Shown here: piece by piece, positions 51,335 to 61,330 of the stretch
Layout: each line of letters starts with the position of its first letter
Numbering within the stretch: the first letter of the stretch is position 1
DNA from: Robertmurraya korlensis
Lineage (GTDB): Bacteria; Bacillota; Bacilli; Bacillales; Cytobacillaceae
Direction: 5' to 3'
NCBI RefSeq assembly: GCF_023715225.1
Contig: NZ_JAMBNS010000006.1
Coordinates: forward strand, 62,001 to 126,000
DNA length: 64,000 nucleotides
Translations under genes and position numbers: made by a program
The notes under the pieces: generated by a model
What the model was told of the DNA's origin: nothing
The model's input: the letters and a program-made list of their open reading frames with translations, nothing else
Database searches by the model: none

Positions 51335-53149
51335 TTATTCATAGCTTGCTTCTAGTACATCAATTAATGTCCCGACGTAGCTTACGGCTTTCTCAATAGG
51401 GGCTGGAGATGACATGTCAATTCCGGCATGTTTTAGAAGTTCTAATGGACGCAGAGTCCCGCCAGCTTTTAACACCTCTAGCCAACGGTCAACAGCTGGT
51501 TGACCTTCTTCCTTTATTAATTGAGCCATAGCAGTTGAAGCAGTTAAGCCAGCGGAATAAGTATATGGGTATAGACCCATATAGTAATGAGGCTGTCTCA
51601 TCCATGTAAGACTTGCACCTTCATCAATTTCTACTGTATCTCCCCAGAAGTCAGTTAGTACATTTGCTTTTTGCTCGCAAAGTGTTTTAGCTGTTAATGG
51701 CACACCTTCCTCAGCTAAACGATAAACTCTTCTCTGAAATTCTCCCTCTAAAAGATGTGTAACAAAGTTATGATAATACGTTCCTAACAATTGTAATACA
51801 ACCCAGCGCTTCATTTGAACATCATTCGTTTGAGAGAGCAAGTAGTCACCCAAAAGCATTTCATTCATTGTTGAGGGGGCTTCGATAAAATACATGGATG
51901 GGCGAGTATTCATGATTCGTTGATTTTTGTTTGCTAAATAAAAATGTCCTGCGTGTCCAAGCTCATGGGCAAGTACAAAAGCACCTCTCATGGTGTCTGT
52001 CCATGTGATTAGAATATACGGGTGGGAGCCGTATGGGCTAGAACAGAAAGCACCGGTTGATTTCCCAACATTATCAGCTAAGTCAACCCATCTTTCCGTT
52101 AATCCTTTTTTCATGATGCTGCTGTATTCAGGTCCCATGACTTTTAATGCCTCTAAAATGACTCGGCTTGCTTCCTCATAGGTTGTAGATGGATTAAAAG
52201 ATGGATCTAAAGGTGCCTTTAAATCACAAAATCTCATCGTTTCAAGACTAAGAACACGTTTTTTTAACTGAGCAAACCTTCTCATATGCGAAGCAAGCTC
52301 CCTTTGGATAACATTCAATTGATTCTCATAGGTAATTTTCTCAACTTTTTGTGGATGTAAAAGCATATCTGTTACAGAGTCATAGCCTCTTAATTTAGAC
52401 AAAGTAACTTGTTTTTTTACTTCGGTTGCATATACAGCAGCGTACGTATTTTTGTACGTTCTTAATGTAGATACAAATGATTCATAGGCATTTCTTCTCA
52501 CTATTGGATCTGATGAAAATTCATATCGGTCTTCGAATAAAGCAAAGCTATTTGGTAACTCATTTCCTTCTGAGTCTAAAAACGAAGAAAAATTCATATC
52601 AGCAGATTTACTTGTTTGATAAATTTGGTAAGTTGCTCCATGAACTTCTCCTAGTGCAGCAAGTACTTGTTCAGTTTCAGGTGATAAACGGTATTTTTTT
52701 GTCTCTAATAAATCAGCAAGCATATTCTGAAAAGGAAGGAGGTTTGGTTGTTCTTTTACGAATTGTGAAAGTGTCGCTTTGTCAAGTTTTAATAATTCTG
52801 AATCAATAAACGATAATAATGAATTTATTTTTGATAGTAGTGATGAAAGCTTTCCAACATTCGCCTGATTGATTGGATTTGTTCCATCTTCTGATAGCTT
52901 TAAAGAAGCAAAAGTAGAAATTTTTATTAACTTATGGGTTAATTTTTCACGTTGTTCTAAACATTCGAGTAAAATAGCGGAGTTGTCGGTTACTTTTCCT
53001 TTAAAAGCATCAAATAGGCTAAGATCATTTTCCACTAATTTGATATTGTCGTGCCAAGTCTCTTCAGAATTAAACAAATCACTTAAGTCCCATGTTAAAT
53101 GCTCGGGCACCTCTTCACGTAAATACCTTTTTTCAGATGTTTTCTCCAT
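51335..53149 (-). CDS. pepF: Oligoendopeptidase F (PepF, M3 family)
   Basis: This is a cytoplasmic zinc metallopeptidase that degrades oligopeptides. The active site is HELGHAGH in VLAHELGHAGHFYLAN, with the distal Glu in FIEAPSTMNEML. 604 residues and the N-terminal helical region (EEVPEHLTWDLSDLF onward) match the family. The start at 53149 has GGGGAAAG-type sequence upstream. Monocistronic. In other bacilli PepF homologs have been linked to peptide signalling, but nothing here shows that. Confidence 0.95.
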   Translation of the reverse strand: MEKTSEKRYLREEVPEHLTWDLSDLFNSEETWHDNIKLVENDLSLFDAFKGKVTDNSAILLECLEQREKLTHKLIKISTFASLKLSEDGTNPINQANVGKLSSLLSKINSLLSFIDSELLKLDKATLSQFVKEQPNLLPFQNMLADLLETKKYRLSPETEQVLAALGEVHGATYQIYQTSKSADMNFSSFLDSEGNELPNSFALFEDRYEFSSDPIVRRNAYESFVSTLRTYKNTYAAVYATEVKKQVTLSKLRGYDSVTDMLLHPQKVEKITYENQLNVIQRELASHMRRFAQLKKRVLSLETMRFCDLKAPLDPSFNPSTTYEEASRVILEALKVMGPEYSSIMKKGLTERWVDLADNVGKSTGAFCSSPYGSHPYILITWTDTMRGAFVLAHELGHAGHFYLANKNQRIMNTRPSMYFIEAPSTMNEMLLGDYLLSQTNDVQMKRWVVLQLLGTYYHNFVTHLLEGEFQRRVYRLAEEGVPLTAKTLCEQKANVLTDFWGDTVEIDEGASLTWMRQPHYYMGLYPYTYSAGLTASTAMAQLIKEEGQPAVDRWLEVLKAGGTLRPLELLKHAGIDMSSPAPIEKAVSYVGTLIDVLEASYE

Positions 53150-53249
53150 TTTCTTTCCCCCTAACTATGTATTTCGTATTCCTAAGTATATACAGTGTTA
53201 GTATACATGATTTAGAAGGATTTTTCTAAATATTTTAACAAATAAATAC

Positions 53250-53288
53250 AAAAATACACGGTGAGATTATCTACCCTCACCGTGTATA
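53250..53288 (-). terminator. Terminator after yhfH
   Basis: TACACGGTGAG and CTCACCGTGTA form an 11-bp stem followed on the minus strand by TTTTTGTATTT. Confidence 0.85.
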
Positions 53289-53295
53289 TTTTGTG

Positions 53296-53433
53296 TTACT
53301 CTTCCATTTTCTTTGAAAGACATCTGTCACATTCCTGGATGTACGATTCAGCCTGTTCATGTACATGTTGACCACACTCTGGACAAACCTTTTTAGGTAA
53401 TGTACGGAAAAATTCAACTGGACTCATTAACAT
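53296..53433 (-). CDS. yhfH: YhfH-family zinc-ribbon micro-protein
   Basis: A 45-residue protein with SPVEFFRTLPKKVCPECGQ and a second pair QECDRCL, i.e. two CxxC motifs that can hold one zinc. The order and spacing match the YhfH family of bacilli (unknown function). GGAGGAG is six bases before ATG 53433. It has its own terminator and lies between pepF and a divergent sensor kinase. Confidence 0.82.
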   Translation of the reverse strand: MLMSPVEFFRTLPKKVCPECGQHVHEQAESYIQECDRCLSKKMEE

Positions 53434-53702
53434 TTTTTACTCCTCCTTATATAATACAGATTATTTTAATACCTTTTGTTATAGTACAGTATACACGAGG
53501 ATGTTTAAAATGTGTAGACCCTTTTCATAAAAAAATTCAAAATATTTTTTAAATATGCGAAATGTACTAAGATATCATTTTCGGTGGGAAAACAAAAGAA
53601 AATAATTGTGACAAAAAACAAAACTTTTTCTTTTATAAACGGTATCTATCCATTAAAATCAAGTAGATATAAACTGTTTTTGAAAAGGAGGCATCTCTTT
53701 TT

Positions 53703-55865
53703 ATGCAAGAAATTATTGGATCGTACAATCCTATTTTAATTTTTTCTGCATTTATTTTAACGATAATGGCTTCCTATACTTCAATGAACCTTGTTGCAAT
53801 GCTTCATTCCTCTGAAAGAAATAAGAGGTTTTTATTAATAGCTGGTACCTTATCGATGGGTGTTGGTATTTGGTTAATGAATTTTATCGGAATGCTAACT
53901 ATAGATGGGGCGGCTTCCTTTCATTATCGTATTCCACTCATATTGTTATCACTGATTATCGGTATTAGCTTTGTAGGGCTTGCATTTTATACTGTTACAA
54001 TACACCACTTCCATAAAACTAGTCTGTTATTAGGAAGTATTTTTATGACTAGTGCAGTGTTGTTTGTTCATATGGTTGGAATGCTAGGACTAGAAATCGT
54101 GTTTTCTTACGATCCGCTTATCCTTATCGTAGCTCTTGTTTTGATGTGTGCCTCTTTTTGGTTCGTATTTTGGATGTTGTTTTTTGCTAAAAACTTTTCA
54201 GTTAGTCATCGTATTTGGATGAAGCCATTAGCCGCATTAGTATTAACAATAGCTATTGTGGAAGGGCACTTTTTACTTGTAAAATCAGCTGCAATTATTA
54301 GGTTTAATAATACGAATCAATTAGGGAATATGTACGATGAACGCTTATTTATTTATTTTGTTCTTTTTTTATCGATATTTATCTTAATAGGGTTAATTTC
54401 GTCTTCAGCGTTTATCAGCAGAAAATTGGCTATTACTGACACCAATCTTAAAGATATCACAGCTGCATTAGACGAATCTTCGATTGTTGCTATTACAGAT
54501 CCAAAAGGGAAAATTACCTTTGTTAATGACAAATTTGTTGAAATCTCCAAGTATCAAAGAGAAGAGCTTCTCGGTATGGATCACCGGATCTTAAATTCGG
54601 GGTATCATCCACGTAGTTATTTCCAACAACTGTGGAAAGAGATTAGCTCAGGAAGAGTATGGAAAGGGGAAATTCGAAATCAAGCGAAGGATGGGAGCTT
54701 CTATTGGGTCGATACGACCATTGTTCCGTTTCTAGGAAAAAATGGAAAACCGTATCAATATGTTGCCATTCGTCATGATATAACCAATAGAAAATTAGCA
54801 GAAGAGAAACTAAAAGATTCGTTAAAAGAAGTCAACGACATAAATTTTGCTCTAGATCAATCTTCCATTGTCGCTTTTACAGATGAAAAGGGAAAAATTG
54901 CAAAAGTGAATGATAAGTTTTGTGAGATTTCTCAATACTCACGTGAAGAGCTTATTGGGGAAGATCACAGAATTTTAAACTCGGGGTTCCATTCCCAAGC
55001 TTTCTTTAAGGAGCTGTGGAGTACAATAGGGAACGGACATGTTTGGAAAGGTGAAATAAGAAACAAAGCAAAGGACGGTACCTACTATTGGGTCGATACA
55101 ACCATCATCCCGTTTATGACTGAAAAAGGAAAACCGTATCAATATCTTGCTATAAGAAATGATATTACTGAAAAAAAGAAAACAGAAGAAACACTTCATC
55201 GTCAAGATAAGCTTGCTGCTGTTGGTCAGTTAGCTGCTGGGGTGGCCCATGAAATAAGAAACCCTCTTACTTCTATGAAGGGGTATGGTGAGTTTCTTTT
55301 AGAGGATGAAACCGATCCACAAAGAAGAGAGTTTATTGAGATTATTCTTGATGAGATTGGTCGTGTAAATACGATTGTTGAAGATTTTATGGTTCTTGCC
55401 AAGCCTAAGGCTGTAGAGCTTGAAGAAAAAAATATCGTAACGATAATAAAAAATGTACTTTCACTCCTAGATTTCGAAGCAAGAAAAAAGCATGTGAAAA
55501 TGAGCTTTGAAGCAAATGAGGAAATCATTCAAATCGAATGTGATGAAGATCGACTAAAACAGGTGTTTCTAAACTTTGTAAAGAACGGTATTGAGGCTAT
55601 GCCGAATGGTGGAGAATTAACCGTTAAAGTATGTGTCGAGGATAGTCAAGTTCAAATCTCAATCCAAGATACCGGAGTTGGGATACCAGAGGATAAGCTC
55701 AAAAAGATTGGTGAACCGTTCTATACAACCAAAAAGGAAGGAAACGGTCTAGGGCTAATGGTAAGCTTTAAAATCATTGAAAGCCACCAAGGGAAAGTAT
55801 ATATTGAAAGTGAAATAAATAAAGGCACCACTTTTAATATCATCTTACCTGCAAAAATTGCTTAA
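53703..55865 (+). CDS. Sensor histidine kinase: MHYT-type membrane domain, two PAS, HisKA, HATPase
   Basis: Residues 1-235 hold about seven membrane helices of MHYT type. The first repeat reads LMNFIGM, with Asn where the family usually has His, and the second VHMVGM keeps the His. Two near-identical PAS domains follow (about 255-375 and 380-495), each with an SSIVAxTDxKGKI block and YYWVDTTI-like core. The kinase has HEIRNPLTSMKGYGEF (His), NFVKNGIEAMPNGG and a GNGLGLMVSFKI end, typical of sporulation-type kinases. The 720-residue protein may feed Spo0F, which is an inference. The gene stands alone. Confidence 0.9.
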   Translation: MQEIIGSYNPILIFSAFILTIMASYTSMNLVAMLHSSERNKRFLLIAGTLSMGVGIWLMNFIGMLTIDGAASFHYRIPLILLSLIIGISFVGLAFYTVTIHHFHKTSLLLGSIFMTSAVLFVHMVGMLGLEIVFSYDPLILIVALVLMCASFWFVFWMLFFAKNFSVSHRIWMKPLAALVLTIAIVEGHFLLVKSAAIIRFNNTNQLGNMYDERLFIYFVLFLSIFILIGLISSSAFISRKLAITDTNLKDITAALDESSIVAITDPKGKITFVNDKFVEISKYQREELLGMDHRILNSGYHPRSYFQQLWKEISSGRVWKGEIRNQAKDGSFYWVDTTIVPFLGKNGKPYQYVAIRHDITNRKLAEEKLKDSLKEVNDINFALDQSSIVAFTDEKGKIAKVNDKFCEISQYSREELIGEDHRILNSGFHSQAFFKELWSTIGNGHVWKGEIRNKAKDGTYYWVDTTIIPFMTEKGKPYQYLAIRNDITEKKKTEETLHRQDKLAAVGQLAAGVAHEIRNPLTSMKGYGEFLLEDETDPQRREFIEIILDEIGRVNTIVEDFMVLAKPKAVELEEKNIVTIIKNVLSLLDFEARKKHVKMSFEANEEIIQIECDEDRLKQVFLNFVKNGIEAMPNGGELTVKVCVEDSQVQISIQDTGVGIPEDKLKKIGEPFYTTKKEGNGLGLMVSFKIIESHQGKVYIESEINKGTTFNIILPAKIA

Positions 55866-55868
55866 GTT

Positions 55869-55898
55869 TAAACCCCAGTCAGTTGAACTGGGGTTTTT
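55869..55898. terminator. Bidirectional terminator
   Basis: AACCCCAGT and ACTGGGGTT form a 9-bp stem with a seven-base loop, T-rich to the right. Confidence 0.85.
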
Positions 55899-55903
55899 CT
55901 TTA

Positions 55904-56626
55904 CTATTTTTGCTCGTTTTTTTCTTTTTGTACAAAAAATCGATGAACGGGTTTAGCAACTTTGCTAAAGTTCGTCTCTATTTTTTCTGCCAAGTGTGAT
56001 GCTCTCTCATAAATAGCAGTCTTTAAATAATCGAGTTGTCTTTGAATTTTTTCTGAAATGGCCTCTTGATGGTCTAGCCTTTCCATCACTGTTTGATGAA
56101 ATACCTCTTGTAAACCCATTTTCTCTGAAATCTCTTCGTACATATTTTCATGTACATGTAGTTGTTTCGTTAACTCAACTGTTTGCTGTTCGTGAGAAGA
56201 CAGTGTTGATCTAAGCTCGAGTAAACGCTGATCTTGTAAAGAAAGTTGATCCACCATTGCTTCATGCATAAGCCCTTCTTTTGTAATCTCATTAAGGACA
56301 AGTTCATTTTCTTTTTCAAGCTTATCCAGTCTTTCAAGAATTTTTTGATTGGTTTTACTTTGTTCAATTATTATTGATGCAATCTCACGTAAAGATTGTT
56401 CGGAGCGGCTGATTTCTTGTAGTAACTCGTTGAATTTTATCTGCTGAGAGGAGGTAGTTTCACTAAGTGTACTATGAAATGACTCAATGGATTGTGATAA
56501 AGTAGTGTTAGTTATTTTTTGATTTTGTAGTACCTCTTGAAAGTAGGAATACCGGAATATAGTCTGATTGGAGTTTGGTTTTCCTTGATTGGACAGTATT
56601 AACGGACTTTGATTATTTAACGGCAT
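55904..56626 (-). CDS. Long coiled-coil protein, unknown function
   Basis: The 240 residues are almost wholly helical with heptads rich in Leu, Ile, Gln and Glu (for example ILERLDKLEKENELVLNEI and VMERLDHQEAISEKIQRQL). An unstructured N-terminus and a basic C-terminal end (KPVHRFFVQKEKNEQK) flank it. It has no membrane segment. The start is ATG 56626 with GGAGAG upstream; the frame opens one codon earlier at TTG. It could be a structural or spore-surface protein, but I recognise no family. Confidence 0.65.
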   Translation of the reverse strand: MPLNNQSPLILSNQGKPNSNQTIFRYSYFQEVLQNQKITNTTLSQSIESFHSTLSETTSSQQIKFNELLQEISRSEQSLREIASIIIEQSKTNQKILERLDKLEKENELVLNEITKEGLMHEAMVDQLSLQDQRLLELRSTLSSHEQQTVELTKQLHVHENMYEEISEKMGLQEVFHQTVMERLDHQEAISEKIQRQLDYLKTAIYERASHLAEKIETNFSKVAKPVHRFFVQKEKNEQK

Positions 56627-56762
56627 CAAATCTCTCCTTTATGGAATTAAAAGTAAATAGGTGGAATCCTTGCTTTATGTTATGATAAGTAGCGATTATT
56701 GTTTATAGGCGTTCTGCAAAACTGTGAAGTTAAAATGTCTTTAAAATGAGGGGGCATTTTTT

Positions 56763-57182
56763 ATGGAGTTATTTACTTTAGATTCTTCTGTTGAAACGAA
56801 TGATATTAAGTTAACGGTTAGTTCGGAAATTCTAATGTTTTGGATTCATTTTGCTTCTTTTCACTTGCATTGGCGTGGTTGTGAGATGGAAAAAAACGAG
56901 GATATTGATGATGTAGAAAGGGAGCATCTTCAACATGAGTTACAGTTCTTTGATTTTTTATACCATAAATTTTTAATGTATGTTCCAGAAGCTGAAGGAG
57001 GAAAGTATTTGACTACAATCCCCCTTCCAATAGAGATAGTTGAAAAAATCTTTTATGAACTAGAGGATTTTATTCAGTATTGTCAGGTTTATGGAGAGGA
57101 TGAATTATTAACGATAACTAAGAATTATAAATCCACCTTCGCCACTTTATTTCAAGACTGTGACCCAAATACACGTCATTAA
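56763..57182 (+). CDS. Acidic soluble protein, unknown function
   Basis: 139 residues, acidic and aromatic-rich, with several His/Trp residues near FWIHFASFHLHWRGCEMEK and later FDFLYHKFLMYVPEAEGG. No membrane segment and no family I recognise. GAGGGGG lies ten bases before ATG. It has its own terminator and lies between divergent coiled-coil and threonine-aldolase genes. Confidence 0.6.
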   Translation: MELFTLDSSVETNDIKLTVSSEILMFWIHFASFHLHWRGCEMEKNEDIDDVEREHLQHELQFFDFLYHKFLMYVPEAEGGKYLTTIPLPIEIVEKIFYELEDFIQYCQVYGEDELLTITKNYKSTFATLFQDCDPNTRH

Positions 57183-57192
57183 ACTTTATCAT

Positions 57193-57224
57193 TACCAGAA
57201 CTTCTTAAGATCTGGTTTTTTTTA
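57193..57224 (+). terminator. Terminator
   Basis: ACCAGA and TCTGGT form a short stem around a self-complementary CTTAAG-containing loop and run into TTTTTTTT. Confidence 0.7.
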
Positions 57225-57287
57225 TACAAAAATAGTGGGACAAGTCTTATAATTTAGAAATACGAAATAAAAGGATGTGTAAACATA

Positions 57288-58322
57288 GTGATTGATTTAC
57301 GAAGTGACACAGTGACAAAACCGACAAAAGAAATGAGAGAGGCTGCTTTTAATGCAGAGGTTGGTGATGATGTATATGGAGAGGACCCTGCTGTAAATAA
57401 ATTAGAAGAGGAAGCTGCTGCCGTCCTTGGTAAAGAAGCGGCTCTATTCGTAACAAGTGGGACACAAGGTAACCAAATTGCTGTTCTAACCCATTGCCGT
57501 CCAGGACAAGAGCTTTTACTTGAAGCGGAATCACATATTTTTTATTATGAGTCAGGTGCGGTGTCCGCGTTAGCTGGAGTGCAAACGAGAACGATACAAG
57601 GCTCTAGAGGAGCGATGGATCCACAATTCGTCCGTTCAGCTATTCGTCCTGAGGATATTCATTTTCCAGATACGGGCTTAATTTGCTTGGAAAATACACA
57701 TAATCGTGCAGGTGGTGCAGTCGTTCCTATCGAAAACATGAAACAGATTTATGAAATAGGAGCAGAAAATCATATACCTGTTCACGTGGATGGAGCTAGA
57801 TTGTTTAATGCAGCCGCAGCTTTAGATGTTTCAGTTACAGATTTTACACAGTACTGTGATACTGTACAAGTATGTTTATCAAAAGGGCTTGGCGCACCTG
57901 TTGGTTCCCTCTTGGCTGGAGATAAAGAATTTATTGTCAAAGCAAGAAAGTGGAGAAAAAGATTAGGTGGAGGATTACGTCAGGCCGGGTTGATTGCAGC
58001 ACCTGCGTATGTAGCTTTAACAACCATGAGAGAACGGTTATTTGAGGACCACCATTTAGCTAGGTACTTTGCTGATGCCCTTAAGAATATAAACGGAATA
58101 CAAGTGGTAAATGAAGTAGAAACAAATATTGTGGTTGTTGATGTAGCAAATTTACAAATGGGTTCTCAAGCATTTGTAAATGAATTAGAAAAACAGGGAG
58201 TACTAGCCGTCACCTTTGGACCAACCTCTGTTAGGTTTACCACTCATCATCAAGTGAACAAAGGGGATATTGAACGTACCATTGATTTTGTTGCAAAGAT
58301 ATCAGCTGTACCATCAAAATAA
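57288..58322 (+). CDS. ltaE: Low-specificity L-threonine aldolase
   Basis: This PLP enzyme splits threonine (and allo-threonine) to glycine and acetaldehyde. It opens with IDLRSDTVTKPTKEMREA and DDVYGEDP. The active-site pocket includes SGTQGNQIA, VHVDGARLFNAA and the PLP lysine in VCLSKGLGAPVGS. 344 residues is normal for the family. The start is GTG 57288 with AAAAGGA upstream. Acetaldehyde formed here could be handled by an aldehyde dehydrogenase, but the one in this window is damaged or atypical. Confidence 0.9.
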   Translation: MIDLRSDTVTKPTKEMREAAFNAEVGDDVYGEDPAVNKLEEEAAAVLGKEAALFVTSGTQGNQIAVLTHCRPGQELLLEAESHIFYYESGAVSALAGVQTRTIQGSRGAMDPQFVRSAIRPEDIHFPDTGLICLENTHNRAGGAVVPIENMKQIYEIGAENHIPVHVDGARLFNAAAALDVSVTDFTQYCDTVQVCLSKGLGAPVGSLLAGDKEFIVKARKWRKRLGGGLRQAGLIAAPAYVALTTMRERLFEDHHLARYFADALKNINGIQVVNEVETNIVVVDVANLQMGSQAFVNELEKQGVLAVTFGPTSVRFTTHHQVNKGDIERTIDFVAKISAVPSK

Positions 58323-58332
58323 AAGTCTCCTG

Positions 58333-58364
58333 AGATAACCTTGTACAAGGTTATCTTTTTTTAT
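58333..58364 (+). terminator. Terminator after the threonine aldolase gene
   Basis: AGATAACCTTG and CAAGGTTATCT make a perfect palindrome (58333-58356) followed by TTTTTTTA. Confidence 0.85.
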
Positions 58365-58478
58365 GTCATTTTTCCTTGTTTATGCCATTTTTATTCTCGA
58401 TTTTTCCCATCTATGTTTTATGTCGAAAGAAGAAACAATACATATGTAACACTTATTTACTAAAAGGAGGGGTTTACA

Positions 58479-59519
58479 TTGAACAAGCGTCTACTTTCTG
58501 TAGGTTTTTCTTTAATGTTGCTTACGGCTTGTAACAACAATGCAGCCGAAGAGAATAATAACCGCACAACCGGCACTTCGGATGTAGGATTTACAAGTGA
58601 TCAATCATCAAGATATACAACAAACAGAACACAACGAGTGAATAATACTGATATGAATCCTTTGGTTCGTTTAGGCCGGGGAGATCATCAATATCATATG
58701 GACTCCGATTACCGAGGTGGAAGAGAGATTGGCCGTACAGATGTGGGAACTAATCCGTCCCCAACCGATGACTATCGGTATGTGAAAAAGGGTCGAGGAG
58801 AAAATCGAGGCTTCGGCGCAGCGGGAATGAACGGGTCATCAAACGAACAAGGGAAATCCAAAGCGCTATCTCATAATGGTGACATATTAAGAATCAAAAC
58901 GGGTGTTATCACAATTGATCCAAATGCATATAGTACAGGTACACCAAGTGGTAAATATCCACATAGCCAGATTATTAAGCAAGGTCAATGGAAGATTGTT
59001 ACTGGTCAAACTGGACAGCAACAACCAACACAACAACAGCCAAATGTAACACAGCCACAACAAGCACCATCACAAAATCAAAACCAAGCAGCTCCTGCTG
59101 CCCCAGCTCCAGCACCAAAAACAACACCTGCTGCTGGGTCCATTAGCTCTATTGAATCGCGAGTAATTGAGTTGACAAATGCGGAACGTAAGAAAGCTGG
59201 TTTACCCGCTCTTCAAGCAGATACGAAGCTAAGTAATGTAGCTCGAGAGAAATCACGCGATATGCAACAAAAAGGATACTTCTCACATACCAGTCCAACC
59301 TACGGCTCTCCATTTGATATGATGCGTGATTTCGGAATTACGTATCAAAGTGCTGGAGAGAACATTGCAAAGGGACAGAGAACTCCTGAGGAAGTTGTCC
59401 AAGCCTGGATGAATAGTGAAGGACACCGTAAAAACATATTAAGTGGTAACTATTCACATATTGGTGTTGGTTATGTGGAAGCCGGAAACCACTGGACCCA
59501 AATGTTTATAAAGAAATAG
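58479..59519 (+). CDS. CAP-domain lipoprotein (YkwD-like)
   Basis: An N-terminal lipoprotein signal ends in LTAC, so the mature protein would be lipid-anchored outside the cell. A long polar, Asn/Gly/Arg-rich region and a Gln/Pro/Ala-rich linker (about residues 180-225) lead to a C-terminal CAP/SCP domain: LTNAERKKAGLPALQ, ARE then KGYFSHTSPTYG, AGENIAKG and NSEGHRKNIL. Bacillus relatives (YkwD, spore-associated YlbC-like proteins) have unclear activity. 346 residues. TTG start with AAAAGGAGGGG. Confidence 0.88.
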   Translation: MNKRLLSVGFSLMLLTACNNNAAEENNNRTTGTSDVGFTSDQSSRYTTNRTQRVNNTDMNPLVRLGRGDHQYHMDSDYRGGREIGRTDVGTNPSPTDDYRYVKKGRGENRGFGAAGMNGSSNEQGKSKALSHNGDILRIKTGVITIDPNAYSTGTPSGKYPHSQIIKQGQWKIVTGQTGQQQPTQQQPNVTQPQQAPSQNQNQAAPAAPAPAPKTTPAAGSISSIESRVIELTNAERKKAGLPALQADTKLSNVAREKSRDMQQKGYFSHTSPTYGSPFDMMRDFGITYQSAGENIAKGQRTPEEVVQAWMNSEGHRKNILSGNYSHIGVGYVEAGNHWTQMFIKK

Positions 59520-59530
59520 TAAGAAAGAAG

Positions 59531-59558
59531 AAAGCTCCCATTATGGGGGCTTTTTTAG
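59531..59558 (+). terminator. Terminator after the CAP gene
   Basis: AAAGCTCCC and GGGGGCTTT form a 9-bp stem (one G-U) followed by TTTTTT. An apparent ATG start of the next frame lies inside it. Confidence 0.8.
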
Positions 59559-59617
59559 GCAAAAAAACAAAATGGAATAATTACGGTAATAATGCAAAAG
59601 TTAGAAATGGAGCTTTT

Positions 59618-61309
59618 TTGAATGAGGTGGCTAGTTTGTTTAAATCTTCAACTGTTTTTGAGCGAAGAATGTTCATATTCGCATTAGTAGTTATAGCTGT
59701 GTACTTACTGCCTTTATTTGTATTAGGAGAAAATGCGCATATACGAGTACATGATAATCTAGATTCCAATCTTGCATGGTATAAAGTTCTTTCACGTAGT
59801 GGAGAACTATTTGGAGGGATTAATGCTGTTATCCCACAAGTCATAAATGGCCTGCCTAGAAATGCATTTGGAACTGAATTTAGTGGAATCGTCTGGCTTC
59901 ATCATTTCCTTCCAACAATGACGGCGTATGCCATAAGCCAGTCAATTACTCGTTTTTTTGCTTTTCTTGGTATGTACTTATTGCTTCGAGATTACTATGT
60001 GCCAAATAGTTCGGATACGTTCATTCGTACAGGTGTCGCATTAGCGTTTGCGTTAACTCCCTTTTGGCCATCAGGGATGTTAAGTACACTTGGTATGCCT
60101 ATGGCCTTATGGGCATTTCTTAATGTTCGTAGTGGAAAGAACACTTGGCATAACGTAATCATTTTTACTTTTTTACCTTTCTATTCTAGTTTTGTACTAG
60201 GTTTTTTCTTCTTTTTGGTCGCGATGGGTATCTTTTGGTTCTACGAGCTATTAATGAGAAAAAAGCTTCAAATTCGATTTTTTCTTTCTATCGTGTATAT
60301 GACAGTGGTTTTTTTACTCGTAGAATATCGTCTAGTTAGCTCTTTTCTTGTTGCTGGTGAACCAAATAGCAGAGATGAATATATTCATGCCACGTTACCA
60401 TTATGGCGCGTGATACGCTTAATCTTTAAGAATTTTATCCTAGGACATACACATGTGATGACCGTTCATGGTTTGATCATCCTTCCGATCCTTTTAATAG
60501 CCTTATTTTTAGTTATAAAAAACAAGAGTTGGAAAGTTCATAAAGTATATCTTACCTTATTCGCATTAAACTTTCTCTTATCCCTTTGGTATGCATTTTG
60601 GTTTTATGAAGGGTGGGCCCCAATCGTAGAAAGATTTCATTTTTTGAATACGTTTAATTTTGCTAGGTTTCACTTTCTTAGACCGCTAATTATTTATATC
60701 AATTTCGCTCAAGCCTTGTTCATTATCAAGTCATACATTCAAAGAAACGGATATATTCGATATATCCTTGTAGCGCAGATTATGCTGTTATTTGCCTTTA
60801 ATGAAGAGATCATAAATTATCGAAAGCCAACCGTAAAACAATTTTACGCAACAGAACAATTTGCCAACATAAAAGAGTTTATCGGAAAACCAGTAAATCA
60901 CTATCGAGTGGTAAGTATAGGTATTCACCCAGCAATCGCACAGTATAACGGATTTTACACCCTTGATACGTATAACAACTTCTATCCTTTAACTTATAAG
61001 CATCAATTTCGTGCCATCATTGAAAAAGAATTAAGTAAGAATAAAAAAATCAAAAGATATTTCGATGAATGGGGGGGAAGATGCTATATTTTTACCGCCC
61101 AAATTGGAAAGCATTATATGGTCAAAAAGAATTCTTCTAAAACTCTAAAAAATTTACAACTGCAGCCATCTAAATTAAAGGAATTAGGTGGGGAGTATGT
61201 ATTTTCATCAATGCCAATTAAGAATGCGGATGAAAACAAATTGCAGCTTGAAAAAATATTTCAATCGGAAAGCTCTGCTTGGACCATTTACTTATACAAA
61301 TTATACTAA
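59618..61309 (+). CDS. ykoS: YkoS-like multi-pass membrane protein (DUF6044)
   Basis: This large membrane protein has about 10-12 hydrophobic segments and the layout of lipid-sugar-dependent glycosyltransferases (GT-C-like). An outside-facing loop with VHDNLDSNLAWYKVL follows the first helix. It pairs with the downstream glycosyltransferase as ykoS-ykoT do in B. subtilis. I set the start at TTG 59618 (TGGAG five bases upstream), because the in-frame ATG at 59543 lies in the previous gene's terminator. This gives 563 residues. It may transfer a sugar to a cell-surface acceptor. Confidence 0.8.
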   Translation: MNEVASLFKSSTVFERRMFIFALVVIAVYLLPLFVLGENAHIRVHDNLDSNLAWYKVLSRSGELFGGINAVIPQVINGLPRNAFGTEFSGIVWLHHFLPTMTAYAISQSITRFFAFLGMYLLLRDYYVPNSSDTFIRTGVALAFALTPFWPSGMLSTLGMPMALWAFLNVRSGKNTWHNVIIFTFLPFYSSFVLGFFFFLVAMGIFWFYELLMRKKLQIRFFLSIVYMTVVFLLVEYRLVSSFLVAGEPNSRDEYIHATLPLWRVIRLIFKNFILGHTHVMTVHGLIILPILLIALFLVIKNKSWKVHKVYLTLFALNFLLSLWYAFWFYEGWAPIVERFHFLNTFNFARFHFLRPLIIYINFAQALFIIKSYIQRNGYIRYILVAQIMLLFAFNEEIINYRKPTVKQFYATEQFANIKEFIGKPVNHYRVVSIGIHPAIAQYNGFYTLDTYNNFYPLTYKHQFRAIIEKELSKNKKIKRYFDEWGGRCYIFTAQIGKHYMVKKNSSKTLKNLQLQPSKLKELGGEYVFSSMPIKNADENKLQLEKIFQSESSAWTIYLYKLY

Positions 61310-61330
61310 ACAGCTAGGAGGAGTAATACT

